From assembly GCA_947447845.1 (NCBI GenBank), contig CANFNO010000035.1, positions 1 through 12,126 of the forward strand: a stretch of 12,126 nt of DNA. Direction: 5' to 3'. Made by a program: the position numbers and the translations under genes. The notes under the pieces are model-generated. The model made no database searches. It saw nothing but the letters and a program-made list of their open reading frames with translations, and was not told where the DNA came from. Below are positions 1-7,770 of the stretch, in pieces. Numbering within the stretch: position 1 is the first letter of the stretch; each line of letters opens with the position of its first letter. The stretch is from Burkholderiales bacterium. Its GTDB lineage: Bacteria > Pseudomonadota > Gammaproteobacteria > Burkholderiales > Burkholderiaceae.

Positions 1-46
1 CAAGGGCCGCGATAGTGGCCTTGTCATTGGCAATCAGATCCTTCAT
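1..46 (-). CDS. 5' end of an unidentified gene (runs off left edge)
   Basis: A minus-strand reading frame opens with ATG at 46 and runs to the edge, encoding MKDLIANDKATIAAL and onward. A GGGAG ribosome binding site lies 6 nt before the ATG. The gene starts 42 nt after the stop of the Tle1-like effector, on the same strand, so it is probably the next gene of the T6SS operon. Fifteen residues are too few to identify a family. The ribosome binding site sits inside one arm of a perfect hairpin (47-76), so its translation may be controlled. It could be another immunity or accessory gene of the effector module, but that is only positional inference. Confidence 0.5.
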   Translation of the reverse strand, partial: MKDLIANDKATIAAL

Positions 47-76
47 GAATAACTCCCGAAAGTTCAGGAGTTATTC
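47..76 (-). promoter_or_regulatory. Perfect hairpin enclosing the ribosome binding site of the next gene
   Basis: On the plus strand GAATAACTCC (47-56) and GGAGTTATTC (67-76) form a perfect 10-bp inverted repeat around a 10-nt loop. Read as minus-strand mRNA, the 3' arm holds the GGAG ribosome binding site and ends directly at the ATG at 46, while the 5' arm offers CTCC to pair with it. No T-run follows, so it does not look like an intrinsic terminator. It could limit translation of the downstream gene or serve as a processing site. The inverted repeat is seen directly; the regulatory role is inferred. Confidence 0.5.
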
Positions 77-88
77 TAACGATTTACT

Positions 89-1648
89 CTATTGAATGCA
101 AATTGGTATTAACTCTTGCGCTTCCTCGCGGATAAGGTCCATCGTGTAGGCCATGCCCTTTCTTTGCGACTCAAACCGCAACTTTGCCAGTTGCAATTGA
201 TAGTCCTCCTGCTGGCGCTCTACACGCTCACGGTATTGGGCCTCTGGACTGACGCCAACAAAATGCGCTTGGTTGCGAGTGTTTTGTGCAGCGTCCACCT
301 GCTGCTGCAAGGGTTTGAGCAAAGGCTCTACGTGGCCAAGTCCCAATTTGTTTCGCATACCCCACCAATTGCACAAAACTCTGTGATGCTCCACCGCGTG
401 CCGCTCCAATGGGCCGCTGGCTTGCACGGCATTCACATAGCTGTTGTAGGCTTTGAGTGCCAAAGTGTCGGACTGGCCATCGGCCGTGGTAGCCGCAAAC
501 AAGTCCTTGTAAACCTTGGTCTCAAGCACTTCCTCAATGCTGGCAAGCGGCACACCGGCCGCTATGGCCTTGGTGTACATATGCCGTAGCGGAATGGTCG
601 AGAGATTGTTTGAAACCCAATGGTGGTCTTCTACGCTACCCACCGCCCTTGGACCATAACCGCCCCCCACGTCGGTATGCACACCTGGATATACATACTC
701 TTCGTAACCGTTCGCGTCATAGCCCGGCGCAGTGCGAATCGACCACACTGGAAACGCAATCCGAAATTCATTCACTGCCACCATATGCACACACTTCTTG
801 ACCGAAGCCGGAATGACCAAATCGTCAGCCTTCAAACTGGTTGCAGGCAAGCCAAACGATGCGACCGTGTCAAACAAACCCAGGAACTCGATGCTGACTG
901 TCTTCTTTCCGTAATCACCAGCATTAATCTTTTTGTTAAGCCGATTGGCAAACATGCGTGCAATTGCGGCGCCGCGACTAAAGCCGAAGAGGGCGACGCG
1001 AAGGGTTTTGCGTTTGGCTTGGCCGACAAGGGCTTCGTTCAGTTTGGTAAACGCCTCATCTATGCGTTTGTCTGCTCCAGCCCCAAGCCCCCCACCAAGT
1101 GCCGTGCTGTCTTCGTTGTCTGTCCATGCTTTTTGCGCGGCGCTGACTGCCTCACCGCCCGCTAGAAGTGGCAGAGCGGCGGGCGGATTTATACGTGCAA
1201 TCACGCGTGCCGCTTCGGTCAAAACATTGCTTTTCTTTGTTTTGACCGGTTCGCCGCTCCGAATGGTTTCGTTAAACGGGGTGCCCACTCCCGATAGGTA
1301 ATAAGCAAATTGGCCTTTGTCGGATCGGGACGATTTTCGTAAGTCCCTAAATGCCAAGAGCGCCTTGCCATCGGGGTCAGCTTGAAGATGATCGTTTCCA
1401 TTGGCGATCAAAAACAGTTTTGCTGGGTTACTCGCTTTGCGCAGAGGGTGATCGAGTGCCACGTTCTGGCCGGTGCCATCAAAAAAGAAACTTACCCACA
1501 TGGTTTGTTCGCACACAGGGCATGCATCCGGCTTCTTCTTGCTGGTGTTCTTGCGGGTGCTTCTAAAGCGCTCCAACTTTTCTTCGGTCGTCAGCTCTAA
1601 GATGTTGCGAGCATTGGGTGAGCGCAGCGCGCTTCGGGGCGTGGTCAT
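89..1648 (-). CDS. Tle1-like T6SS phospholipase effector (DUF2235)
   Basis: This 519-residue protein belongs to the DUF2235/Tle1 alpha/beta-hydrolase family. Characterised T6SS members are phospholipases that attack membrane lipids of rival cells from the periplasm. The family signature FDGTG lies at residues 56-60. The nucleophile elbow GFSRG is at 222-226 (Ser224), followed by FLGLFDT with Asp260 and PGVHTDVGGGY with His324, which are candidate triad residues. The C-terminus (about 465-505) is charged and probably helical. The first 48 residues form a basic tail with one CPVC pair (43-46), ahead of the hydrolase fold. There is no signal peptide, as expected for T6SS cargo. The ATG overlaps the upstream gene's stop by 4 nt (ATGA at 1645-1648), implying translational coupling with the immunity candidate. 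The gene is intact, and the vgrG and DUF4123 genes of the same operon support T6SS delivery. Confidence 0.88.
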   Translation of the reverse strand: MTTPRSALRSPNARNILELTTEEKLERFRSTRKNTSKKKPDACPVCEQTMWVSFFFDGTGQNVALDHPLRKASNPAKLFLIANGNDHLQADPDGKALLAFRDLRKSSRSDKGQFAYYLSGVGTPFNETIRSGEPVKTKKSNVLTEAARVIARINPPAALPLLAGGEAVSAAQKAWTDNEDSTALGGGLGAGADKRIDEAFTKLNEALVGQAKRKTLRVALFGFSRGAAIARMFANRLNKKINAGDYGKKTVSIEFLGLFDTVASFGLPATSLKADDLVIPASVKKCVHMVAVNEFRIAFPVWSIRTAPGYDANGYEEYVYPGVHTDVGGGYGPRAVGSVEDHHWVSNNLSTIPLRHMYTKAIAAGVPLASIEEVLETKVYKDLFAATTADGQSDTLALKAYNSYVNAVQASGPLERHAVEHHRVLCNWWGMRNKLGLGHVEPLLKPLQQQVDAAQNTRNQAHFVGVSPEAQYRERVERQQEDYQLQLAKLRFESQRKGMAYTMDLIREEAQELIPICIQ

Positions 1649-2577
1649 TTGCAGTCTCCCTCGTGTTTATGTTGCAAGATGTCCGCGTTCAGGTCTTCGT
1701 TCTGGGTAATGCCCAGCGGAGCGGTTAGCGTAAAAGTTCGACCATCACCGTAGAAGGACGCAATCAAAGTGCCGCCATCAACCTTCCAGCTCTTGTGCTG
1801 ATACTCGACCAACTCGCGGCTATAGATTTCCTGCACCAGCGGCGACACATAAACCGGCACTGTGGCCTCACACACGACCACGGGAATTTTTGGGTCGGTG
1901 AGAAGGATGTTTGGGACGAACGATGTGCTGCCATCTTTGTTTTTGATTTCATCTCCGCGTTGCGTGATATGCCATATGTACCAACGCAATCGCTTGGGCT
2001 GATTCAAGCTATAGATTGCGGAGGGTGACAACGAGGAATCACCGCCCCCTCCAGTGCGCCTGCCGGTGTATTCAACAACCGTGACAGGTTTACGTAGCTC
2101 ATCATCGTTGGGTGGCTTGCCGGGAAAATCCATGAAATAGACCAAGATGGCCTTGTCTTCAGTCATGTTTTCGGATTCCAAATAGCCCTGCACGCTGTCT
2201 CCCGCCACTGCAACCTTGCCGCGCTGCGCCTCCTGATATTCACCGCCAAAATAGGCCAGCCCTTTGAGCGCTATCAACGCAACCAGAACTCCAAGTGGCA
2301 GCCACCGCACTCCGCCCAACTGCTTGCGTCTCCATAGAGCCAGGCCTGCTGCCAACAACCAGCATGCGGCTGAACTGAATACACACGTGGTGTAAATCAT
2401 CCCGTCAAGTGCGCCGGTATCGACGCCTCTGGTAGCGTAGGGCAGCCAGGCTGCAACCGTCATACCAAGCAACAAGATGATTACAGCTGCAATACACAGT
2501 AGCCAAACAAAAATCTCCAGAGTCGCTGAACGATTGCGTGCAACAGCACTACTGCAAGATGAATTGGATTCAGTCAT
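1645..2577 (-). CDS. Three-helix membrane protein, candidate immunity protein to the Tle1-like effector (copy 2)
   Basis: This 310-residue protein has three predicted transmembrane segments (about 21-45, 58-82 and 90-109) and then a soluble domain of about 200 residues. The basic WRRK loop after helix 2 suggests, by the positive-inside rule, that the C-terminal domain faces the periplasm, where a Tle1-type phospholipase would act. It is a clear paralogue of the protein at 2742-3674. Both share NQPKRLRWYIWH, the block VVVCEATVPVYVSP, DGRTFTLTAP and the end ADILQH-GDCK. It lies directly upstream of, and overlaps, the intact effector gene. I do not recognise a named family. The immunity role is inferred from position and topology; an accessory role in effector folding or export is the main alternative. 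It starts 12 nt after the truncated effector remnant, with only a weak AGGG ribosome binding site. Confidence 0.7.
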   Translation of the reverse strand: MTESNSSCSSAVARNRSATLEIFVWLLCIAAVIILLLGMTVAAWLPYATRGVDTGALDGMIYTTCVFSSAACWLLAAGLALWRRKQLGGVRWLPLGVLVALIALKGLAYFGGEYQEAQRGKVAVAGDSVQGYLESENMTEDKAILVYFMDFPGKPPNDDELRKPVTVVEYTGRRTGGGGDSSLSPSAIYSLNQPKRLRWYIWHITQRGDEIKNKDGSTSFVPNILLTDPKIPVVVCEATVPVYVSPLVQEIYSRELVEYQHKSWKVDGGTLIASFYGDGRTFTLTAPLGITQNEDLNADILQHKHEGDCK

Positions 2578-2589
2578 GTCGGACTTGCC

Positions 2590-2745
2590 CTATTGAGATA
2601 TTTGTTCACACACTGGGCATGCATCCGGTTTCTTTTTGCTGCTGTTGGCCCTTGTGGTCCGAAAGCGCTGTAACTTTTCTTCGGTCGTTAGTTGCAACAG
2701 ATTGCTGGCATTGGGTGAGCGCAATGCGTTACGCGGTCGACTCAT
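2590..2745 (-). pseudogene. Truncated remnant of a second Tle1-like effector (N-terminal tail only)
   Basis: This short frame encodes 51 residues, beginning MSRPRNALRSPNASNLLQ. It matches the first 48 residues of the intact effector at 89-1648 (38 of 48 identical by my count), ending with the same KKKPDACPVCEQ. Homology then stops and three residues (ISQ) lead to a TAG stop, so the whole hydrolase domain is missing. I chose the ATG at 2745 because it matches the effector start and keeps the same 4-nt ATGA overlap with the upstream immunity-like gene (2742-2745). A longer in-frame start at 2820 would lie inside that gene and is unlikely. It probably arose by duplication of the immunity-effector pair followed by deletion of the effector body. 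The coupled start means a small tail peptide could still be made. Confidence 0.8.
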
Positions 2746-3674
2746 TTGCAGTCCCCTTGGTGTTGGTGTTGAAGTATGTCCGCCGAGTATTCCGGCTGCT
2801 GCTTTGGCAAGTAGCCCCAAGGGGCGGTCAACGTAAAGGTGCGACCATCGGTGTAAAAAGTCGCAACCAATTCGACGTGACCAGACCTCCAGTTATCTTT
2901 GGATCGTGAAGGTGCTTCCTTAATGAGTTCCGCTTCAATTTGATCTCTTATTGGCGATACATAGACAGGCACTGTGGCCTCGCACACAACAACAGGAACT
3001 TTTGGGTCCACGTGGATATTGTCATCAAACTGCTCCACGCCGTTCTTGTCCTTAAACACTTGGCCCTGTTGTTTGACGTGCCATATGTACCAGCGTAGCC
3101 GCTTCGGTTGATTCAGGCTGTAGTTACCAGTGGCGCTTGTTTGAACAGGACCACCAACACCATATTCAGTGCCAATGTAGTTTGGCCCCATCGGCGTAAC
3201 GACTACGGGTTTTAACAACTCAGCATCGTCTGGTGGAGGGCCAGGAAAGTCCATAAAGTACGCAAGAATTACCTTTTCTTTGGTCTGACTTTCGGCCTTT
3301 ATGTACCCCTGCACCCAGTCCCCTGAAACTGCCGCCTGCACCGCCTTTTTTTCCTGCACCTGCCTGGTCTGCGTAGCAAGCAACTTTAGAGCGATCAGGG
3401 CCAATGGCAGGCACAGCGGGAGCCACACACTCACCCGCGACAACGAACGCCGCTTGAACCAAGACAATGCAGCAGCCAGCAGCCAGCACAGCAGAGTGCC
3501 GGCCATGCTGGCGGTGTAAATGATGTCGTCGAGTGCGCCGGTATTCACGCCTTTGCTTGCGAAGTGCAGCCAGACTGAGACCGTCGCTCCAACGAGCCAA
3601 AGTACGGTAGCTGCAATGCACAGTAGCCAGATGCTCGTCCGTGTCCATTTGGATGTGGTGGTCGGTGTTGTCAT
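2742..3674 (-). CDS. Three-helix membrane protein, candidate immunity protein (copy 1)
   Basis: This is a 310-residue paralogue of the protein at 1645-2577, with the same layout. Three hydrophobic helices lie at about 14-36, 48-72 and 81-99, with a basic KRRS turn between the second and third. A hydrophilic C-terminal domain follows that should lie in the periplasm. Shared blocks include NQPKRLRWYIWH, PVVVCEATVPVYVSP, DGRTFTLTAP and the GDCK terminus, while the middle (about 100-185) has diverged. It starts 12 nt after the DUF4123 gene and its stop overlaps the start of the effector remnant. It was presumably the cognate immunity protein of the lost second effector, and may be kept as orphan immunity against rivals carrying that toxin. 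No clear ribosome binding site precedes it, so it probably depends on coupling to the gene before. The immunity function is inferred, not seen. Confidence 0.68.
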   Translation of the reverse strand: MTTPTTTSKWTRTSIWLLCIAATVLWLVGATVSVWLHFASKGVNTGALDDIIYTASMAGTLLCWLLAAALSWFKRRSLSRVSVWLPLCLPLALIALKLLATQTRQVQEKKAVQAAVSGDWVQGYIKAESQTKEKVILAYFMDFPGPPPDDAELLKPVVVTPMGPNYIGTEYGVGGPVQTSATGNYSLNQPKRLRWYIWHVKQQGQVFKDKNGVEQFDDNIHVDPKVPVVVCEATVPVYVSPIRDQIEAELIKEAPSRSKDNWRSGHVELVATFYTDGRTFTLTAPWGYLPKQQPEYSADILQHQHQGDCK

Positions 3675-3686
3675 TCGTGGTTGCCG

Positions 3687-4589
3687 TCAGATTTCTAGGG
3701 CTTGTTTGGATTTGGGGTAGCGCTTGCCGATCGCGTCCCAGGTTTGTGGTGGGATGGAGTCGACCACTTCACCGAGTTCCTTGCCGGTGCGCAATTCGTC
3801 CAGCTTAGGAGCGACGTCGGGATGCTTGTAAAACTCCGGATGAAAGTCAAACCCGAGTGACGCGAAGGCCACCAGGTCGTTGAGCGCTTCCAGCCCATAA
3901 CCCTGCGCGGCGGTGATCAAGTTGCTTGTGGTGCTGTACTGCTCCTGGCGCGTGAAGAGGGAGAGCATCTCTGGCATGGTCTCTTTCAGTTCGCCCAGCA
4001 CCGCGTAGGGCAGTAACAACTGCGCAAGGCGATCTTGCTGCGCCTTTGCAATGGCATGCGGGTGGGTGTCGGCCACCAAAGGCGCATCACTGGTCACAGC
4101 AGACAACACCGATTGCGGTGCAACAAACCAAAAGGGGACGCCGCTGCCAACGCGAAGTGCAATGGACGCAAGTTCCGGGTGCTGCAGTGCCAGGAAGACA
4201 CGTGCATCCCAAAAGCGCAAGGTCAAGACACGGCCATCCTCTACCTTGGCCTTGATCTGGTTGCGCAAATGTTGAACAAGCGCTGTCATTCCTCCTGGGA
4301 AATACAGCCAACTGCATGCCTCGGGATTGATGGTCCACCACGTAGTGAGCACCTCGAAAGCGTTGGCGGAACCGCCCATCGCCATCAGCCACGCCGTGGC
4401 TCCTTCCAGGTGTTCGAACTCTTCCATATCTGAAAGAAACGCACGCGCCCCTGAGCGTTTGAGATTCTGGATTTGCTGTTCTGTGAGCTGTGCACCATCG
4501 ACCAACAAATACCAGTCTGGCGCGTTGAACGTGGTTCGATGTTTGCTCATGTATTCGTTCATGAGCTGGGATACGGAAATTTTTTGCAT
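3687..4589 (-). CDS. DUF4123 T6SS effector adaptor (Tap/TEC type)
   Basis: This 300-residue protein shows the DUF4123 pattern. YLLVDGAQ lies at 27-34, a tryptophan-rich stretch (TTWW, CSWLYFPGG) at 82-100, then an ALVQHLR helix and the TLRFWDARVFLAL block at 123-135. DUF4123 proteins are cytoplasmic chaperone-adaptors that bind a specific effector and load it onto the C-terminus of the partner VgrG. They are normally encoded between vgrG and the effector, as here. The gene starts 10 nt after the vgrG stop and ends 12 nt before the first membrane protein, so it is in the same operon. The C-terminal third (about 190-300) is the likely variable, partner-specific part. It would be expected to recognise the intact Tle1-like protein and, if tail-directed, also the remnant peptide. 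No signal peptide or membrane helix is seen. Confidence 0.85.
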   Translation of the reverse strand: MQKISVSQLMNEYMSKHRTTFNAPDWYLLVDGAQLTEQQIQNLKRSGARAFLSDMEEFEHLEGATAWLMAMGGSANAFEVLTTWWTINPEACSWLYFPGGMTALVQHLRNQIKAKVEDGRVLTLRFWDARVFLALQHPELASIALRVGSGVPFWFVAPQSVLSAVTSDAPLVADTHPHAIAKAQQDRLAQLLLPYAVLGELKETMPEMLSLFTRQEQYSTTSNLITAAQGYGLEALNDLVAFASLGFDFHPEFYKHPDVAPKLDELRTGKELGEVVDSIPPQTWDAIGKRYPKSKQALEI

Positions 4590-4599
4590 GGCTAGAAGA

Positions 4600-7212
4600 T
4601 CACATCAATCCAGATGCACCGGCTGCTGCACGTAGTGCGCAGTCTTTGCAGGGAGCATTGGGAAAAGTGGGCATGGTGATGGGCACACTCTTAGCCCCCG
4701 GATACCCATGATCCCCCGCATGCGCCACATGCGGCCCATTTGTTCCGGACTTAATCGCCCCCGCGTTCCACACCGTGTAGCTGCCCCCGCCTTTGATCGT
4801 CACGCTCTCCTTCGCGCTCAAAGTGATCTTGTTGGCCGTCATGGTGATGTCCATCTTGGCCAGCAAGTTCACGCTGGTTTTCAGCGCCTGGATTTCAATG
4901 TTGTCTTTGGCCGATACCAGCTTGATCCCGTCCTTGTAGGCAAACATGCGCACGGCTTCTTTGGCGCTTACCAGGAAGCTCCTGGCTGTGCTGATGCTGG
5001 TGTGGCCACCGGTGGTGATGGCGTGGTGCTGGCCGCTGTGTTGATGCGTGCTGCCGGGTGTGGTGGATTCGATACCGGCCGGGCTGGCTATGACGATGTG
5101 CGGCTCGGCTAGCTCGGGGAATTTGCCTTCTTCACCGCCTTTGCCCTGAATGGCTGCGTTCTGCTCTTTGAGTGCCTTGGCAACCAAGTTCTGGTCCGTT
5201 GCGTCTTGTGCCTGATGCTGCTTGGCCAAGTCGCCCAATGCGTCGTGTTGGTCTTGTGCTTGGGCGAGTCGATTGATGGTCTCGCCCATGTCTTTGGCGT
5301 GGGCTTGTGCGTTGTTGCGCGCCTCGGTGGTGATCAGCAGGCCGTCTTTGGCACGCAGCACACCGTGGCCGTCGGTGCGCAACTCGAAGCCTTCGCCGCG
5401 CGGGTCTTTGCGGCCTGCGTTGTCTTCGATTCTTGTGATGTGGCCCAAGCTCAGTTGGCTGTGCTGGTGATCGCTCTTGAACTGCACCTGAATTTTCTGC
5501 TCGGTGTCGTCCAGGATCAAATGGTTGCTGCGGCCCGCTGCGCTGTTGCCGCCACCGGGTATCAGCTCTCTTGAACGAAAGCCCGACAAGGCCTGCTGCT
5601 CGGGCAGGCTCCAGGGTGGCATGTTGACGGCGTTGTATCCACGTCCGGTGACCATGGGCATGTCCGGGTCGCCGCCCAAAAAGCTGACCACCACTTCCTG
5701 CCCGATGCGCGGGATGTGCATGGAGCCCAGTTGGTTGCCGGCAAACTCGCCCGACACGCGCACCCAGCAGGAACTGTTCTGGTTCTTCTGGCCGTAGCGG
5801 TCCCAGGGGAACTGCAGCTTGATGCGGCCCAGGTTGTCGGTGTAAATGTTGCTCTCGGCCGTGTCGGCACTGGGGCCTACGACCAGCGCAGTTTCAGGTC
5901 CGCCGGTCTTGGGCTTGCGCTGCGTGGCCACCGGGCGCAGTGCTTCGGTGGTGGGTTGCACTTCAAAGTTCACCAGCACGCGCCATTGGCCTGCAAGCCG
6001 CTGCGCATCAGAAAGCGCAGTCGTGTTGCGCTGCGTTTCTTCGTTGACGTTCTCGATCACAAAGCGCGTGTCCAGCACGATGTATTCGGCATTGGTCTTG
6101 GTGCGCGGGTGCTCGGTCAGGCTAAACGTGCAGCCTGGCACGATGCCGCGCACATGGCCCACACCCGCTGCGCGCAGACCCGGCTGGCGCAGGCTCTGCA
6201 TGCGCAGGCGTGCCAGGTGCTTGCCTTGTGGTTCGGTCTGGTTCGCGGCCTTGTCTGCACCCCGGTTGGGCTGGCTGTAGTCGCTGCCGCCCAGGCCCGC
6301 CTTGTCTCCGCGCCACAGGTACATGTCTTGCGCCGCATGGCCGGTCTTGCGGGGGGCAGATGCGTCTGCGCCCAATGTTGCGCGCGGGCGGGTGTAGTCG
6401 TATTCGCGCGTGGCATAGCTGCCGCTGGTGAGGCTGTCGGTGGGGCTGAAGCCGTGGATGTATTCGCGGTCGATCTTGTGGCCCAGCGGGTAGAAGGGGA
6501 TGGAGTGGTAGGCGCTAACGCCCTTGTCTTGATCCTGCTGCGTCGTCTGAAAAGCGCCGTTGTGGTCGCTCCAGATCAGGCGGTGCACGCCGCCGGAATG
6601 TTCGAAGTGGTAGTTAATGCCCCACTCTTGCATCAGGCGGGTGACGAACTCAAAGTCGGTCTCGTTGTACTGCACCTGGTAGTCGCGCTTGGGGTAGGTT
6701 TCGATCAGGCGTTTGTCAGCGGCAAAAGCGTAGTCAGACAGGACGAGCTCAATCACTTCAACCGGCGTCATGTCCTGAAACACTTTGCAGTCTGCGCTCA
6801 AGGTGGCAATGTGCAGCCACGGGCGCAGGGTGACTTCATACAGAGCGTGGCGGGACTCTTCGCCGATAAAGCGCGCAGCGGTGATCAGCCCGGAGATCTC
6901 GCGCACGCCAGCGCCTTGGTTAGCCGCACCACCGACACCTGGCCGGCCGACTGCGAAGGAACCCTGGCCTTCAAGCTCCACGTAGCAACTCAGCTCCAGG
7001 CCGACGAAAGAATCCAGATCGAAGTTGCTGCCCGTGCCGCCCATGAAGTTGAGGGCGTCCGGCGTTTGCAGAATCAGCTTGTATTCAAACAGGCTGTTGA
7101 TGCCTTCTGAGCCTTCAAGCCTCAAGGGAATCAGCGCGGGCTGACCCGCCAGCACGGGAATGGCAGGGCTTTTGACAGTGAGTGCGCGTGGGGCGCTGAA
7201 CAGGCCAGACAT
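4600..7212 (-). CDS. vgrG: VgrG spike protein (TssI) of the type VI secretion system
   Basis: VgrG forms the trimeric tip of the T6SS puncturing device and carries effectors. The N-terminal half has the gp27-like fold (LEGSEGINSLFEYKL near the start, and NETDFEFVTRLMQEWGINYH). At about residue 460 comes the gp5 OB-fold signature (GRIKLQFPWDR, then WVRVSGEFAGNQLG and PRIGQEVVVSFLGGDPD). A DUF2345-type beta-helix extension follows (SAKEAVRMFAYKDGIKLVSA, then repeating NIEIQAL, DITMTA and ITLSAK strands). The protein ends in a glycine- and histidine-rich tail with a CKDC pair. I chose the ATG at 7212 (MSGLFSAPRA, 870 residues). GGAG lies 7 nt upstream of it, whereas the in-frame ATG at 7239 has no ribosome binding site. 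It is the first gene of the minus-strand operon and is followed by its adaptor after 10 nt. Confidence 0.93.
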   Translation of the reverse strand: MSGLFSAPRALTVKSPAIPVLAGQPALIPLRLEGSEGINSLFEYKLILQTPDALNFMGGTGSNFDLDSFVGLELSCYVELEGQGSFAVGRPGVGGAANQGAGVREISGLITAARFIGEESRHALYEVTLRPWLHIATLSADCKVFQDMTPVEVIELVLSDYAFAADKRLIETYPKRDYQVQYNETDFEFVTRLMQEWGINYHFEHSGGVHRLIWSDHNGAFQTTQQDQDKGVSAYHSIPFYPLGHKIDREYIHGFSPTDSLTSGSYATREYDYTRPRATLGADASAPRKTGHAAQDMYLWRGDKAGLGGSDYSQPNRGADKAANQTEPQGKHLARLRMQSLRQPGLRAAGVGHVRGIVPGCTFSLTEHPRTKTNAEYIVLDTRFVIENVNEETQRNTTALSDAQRLAGQWRVLVNFEVQPTTEALRPVATQRKPKTGGPETALVVGPSADTAESNIYTDNLGRIKLQFPWDRYGQKNQNSSCWVRVSGEFAGNQLGSMHIPRIGQEVVVSFLGGDPDMPMVTGRGYNAVNMPPWSLPEQQALSGFRSRELIPGGGNSAAGRSNHLILDDTEQKIQVQFKSDHQHSQLSLGHITRIEDNAGRKDPRGEGFELRTDGHGVLRAKDGLLITTEARNNAQAHAKDMGETINRLAQAQDQHDALGDLAKQHQAQDATDQNLVAKALKEQNAAIQGKGGEEGKFPELAEPHIVIASPAGIESTTPGSTHQHSGQHHAITTGGHTSISTARSFLVSAKEAVRMFAYKDGIKLVSAKDNIEIQALKTSVNLLAKMDITMTANKITLSAKESVTIKGGGSYTVWNAGAIKSGTNGPHVAHAGDHGYPGAKSVPITMPTFPNAPCKDCALRAAAGASGLM

Positions 7213-7770
7213 ATACAAACTCCATGCATTGCGTTGCATTGCTGGATGCGCGATGCAACAGAAAACAAAACGGGATTGGGGGGTCAGAGCGACCCGGTGA
7301 TGCGTATATTCGTGTGGCTAGTCTGGGCCGACGCGGATGACATCCGGACGGGCAGCTGCAGAGAGACAACAAGCCATCCTGCGAGCGGGTGACCTGTGGG
7401 CGCGATTATAGGTTGGCAACTTTGACCAAGGTGAGCATTGGCCCTGCGCGCCCTTCCACCATAAACCTCACCTTTCAACCTGTGATCGGCTGGCGCGAGG
7501 GCAGGGTGGCGGAGATGCTTCAGCATGACGTGCGAAGTTGCATGGTGCGAAATGGTTCGTGAAAATTCCCTCGCCCTTGAATATTTGAGTACACTCGTCT
7601 AAAGCCTGTTCCGTAGTTTTATTCACTATTGAACGAGCCCTTCCGGTGCAAAGTGCACTATGCGCCAGGATTGTCTTGACGGGCACTACTCCATAAATCA
7701 TTCGCCGCTGTGCGCTGCCCCAATGCGGGCCGCATTCAGTCAATCTGTTTTTGTGGAATTTGAGGTGCCG
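7213..7770. other. vgrG upstream region without a convincing gene
   Basis: About 560 bases separate vgrG from the first plausible plus-strand frame. I see no confident protein, tRNA or attC-like site here. It holds a perfect inverted repeat just upstream of vgrG, with GTTGCAT at 7233-7239 and ATGCAAC at 7253-7259. It also has a perfect minus-strand -10 hexamer at 7405-7410 and a small palindrome, GTGCA-AAG-TGCAC, at 7646-7658. A minus-strand frame spans 7468-7941 but has no recognisable content. The stretch probably carries the operon's promoter and leader. Confidence 0.5.
7405..7410 (-). promoter_or_regulatory. Candidate -10 element for the vgrG operon
   Basis: The reverse complement of 7405-7410 is a perfect TATAAT. 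It sits about 195 nt upstream of the chosen vgrG start on the coding strand. No good -35 hexamer lies 16-18 nt further upstream; the nearest TTGGTC is only 13 nt away. The leader would be long. This is a weak promoter candidate rather than a firm call. Confidence 0.25.

Noticed and set aside
47..76. Reading the left-edge hairpin as the terminator of the effector operon
   Set aside because: On the minus strand the stem is followed directly by an ATG and not by a T-run. The arm contains a good ribosome binding site for that ATG.
2746..2820. Extending the effector remnant to an upstream in-frame ATG at 2820
   Set aside because: The extra 25 residues lie inside the conserved C-terminal coding region of the membrane protein in another frame. 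The intact paralogue starts at the equivalent of 2745.
5716..7110. A 464-codon plus-strand open frame
   Set aside because: It lies wholly antisense to vgrG, whose protein has clear family motifs. The long open frame is a side effect of GC-rich codon use, and its translation has no recognisable domain.
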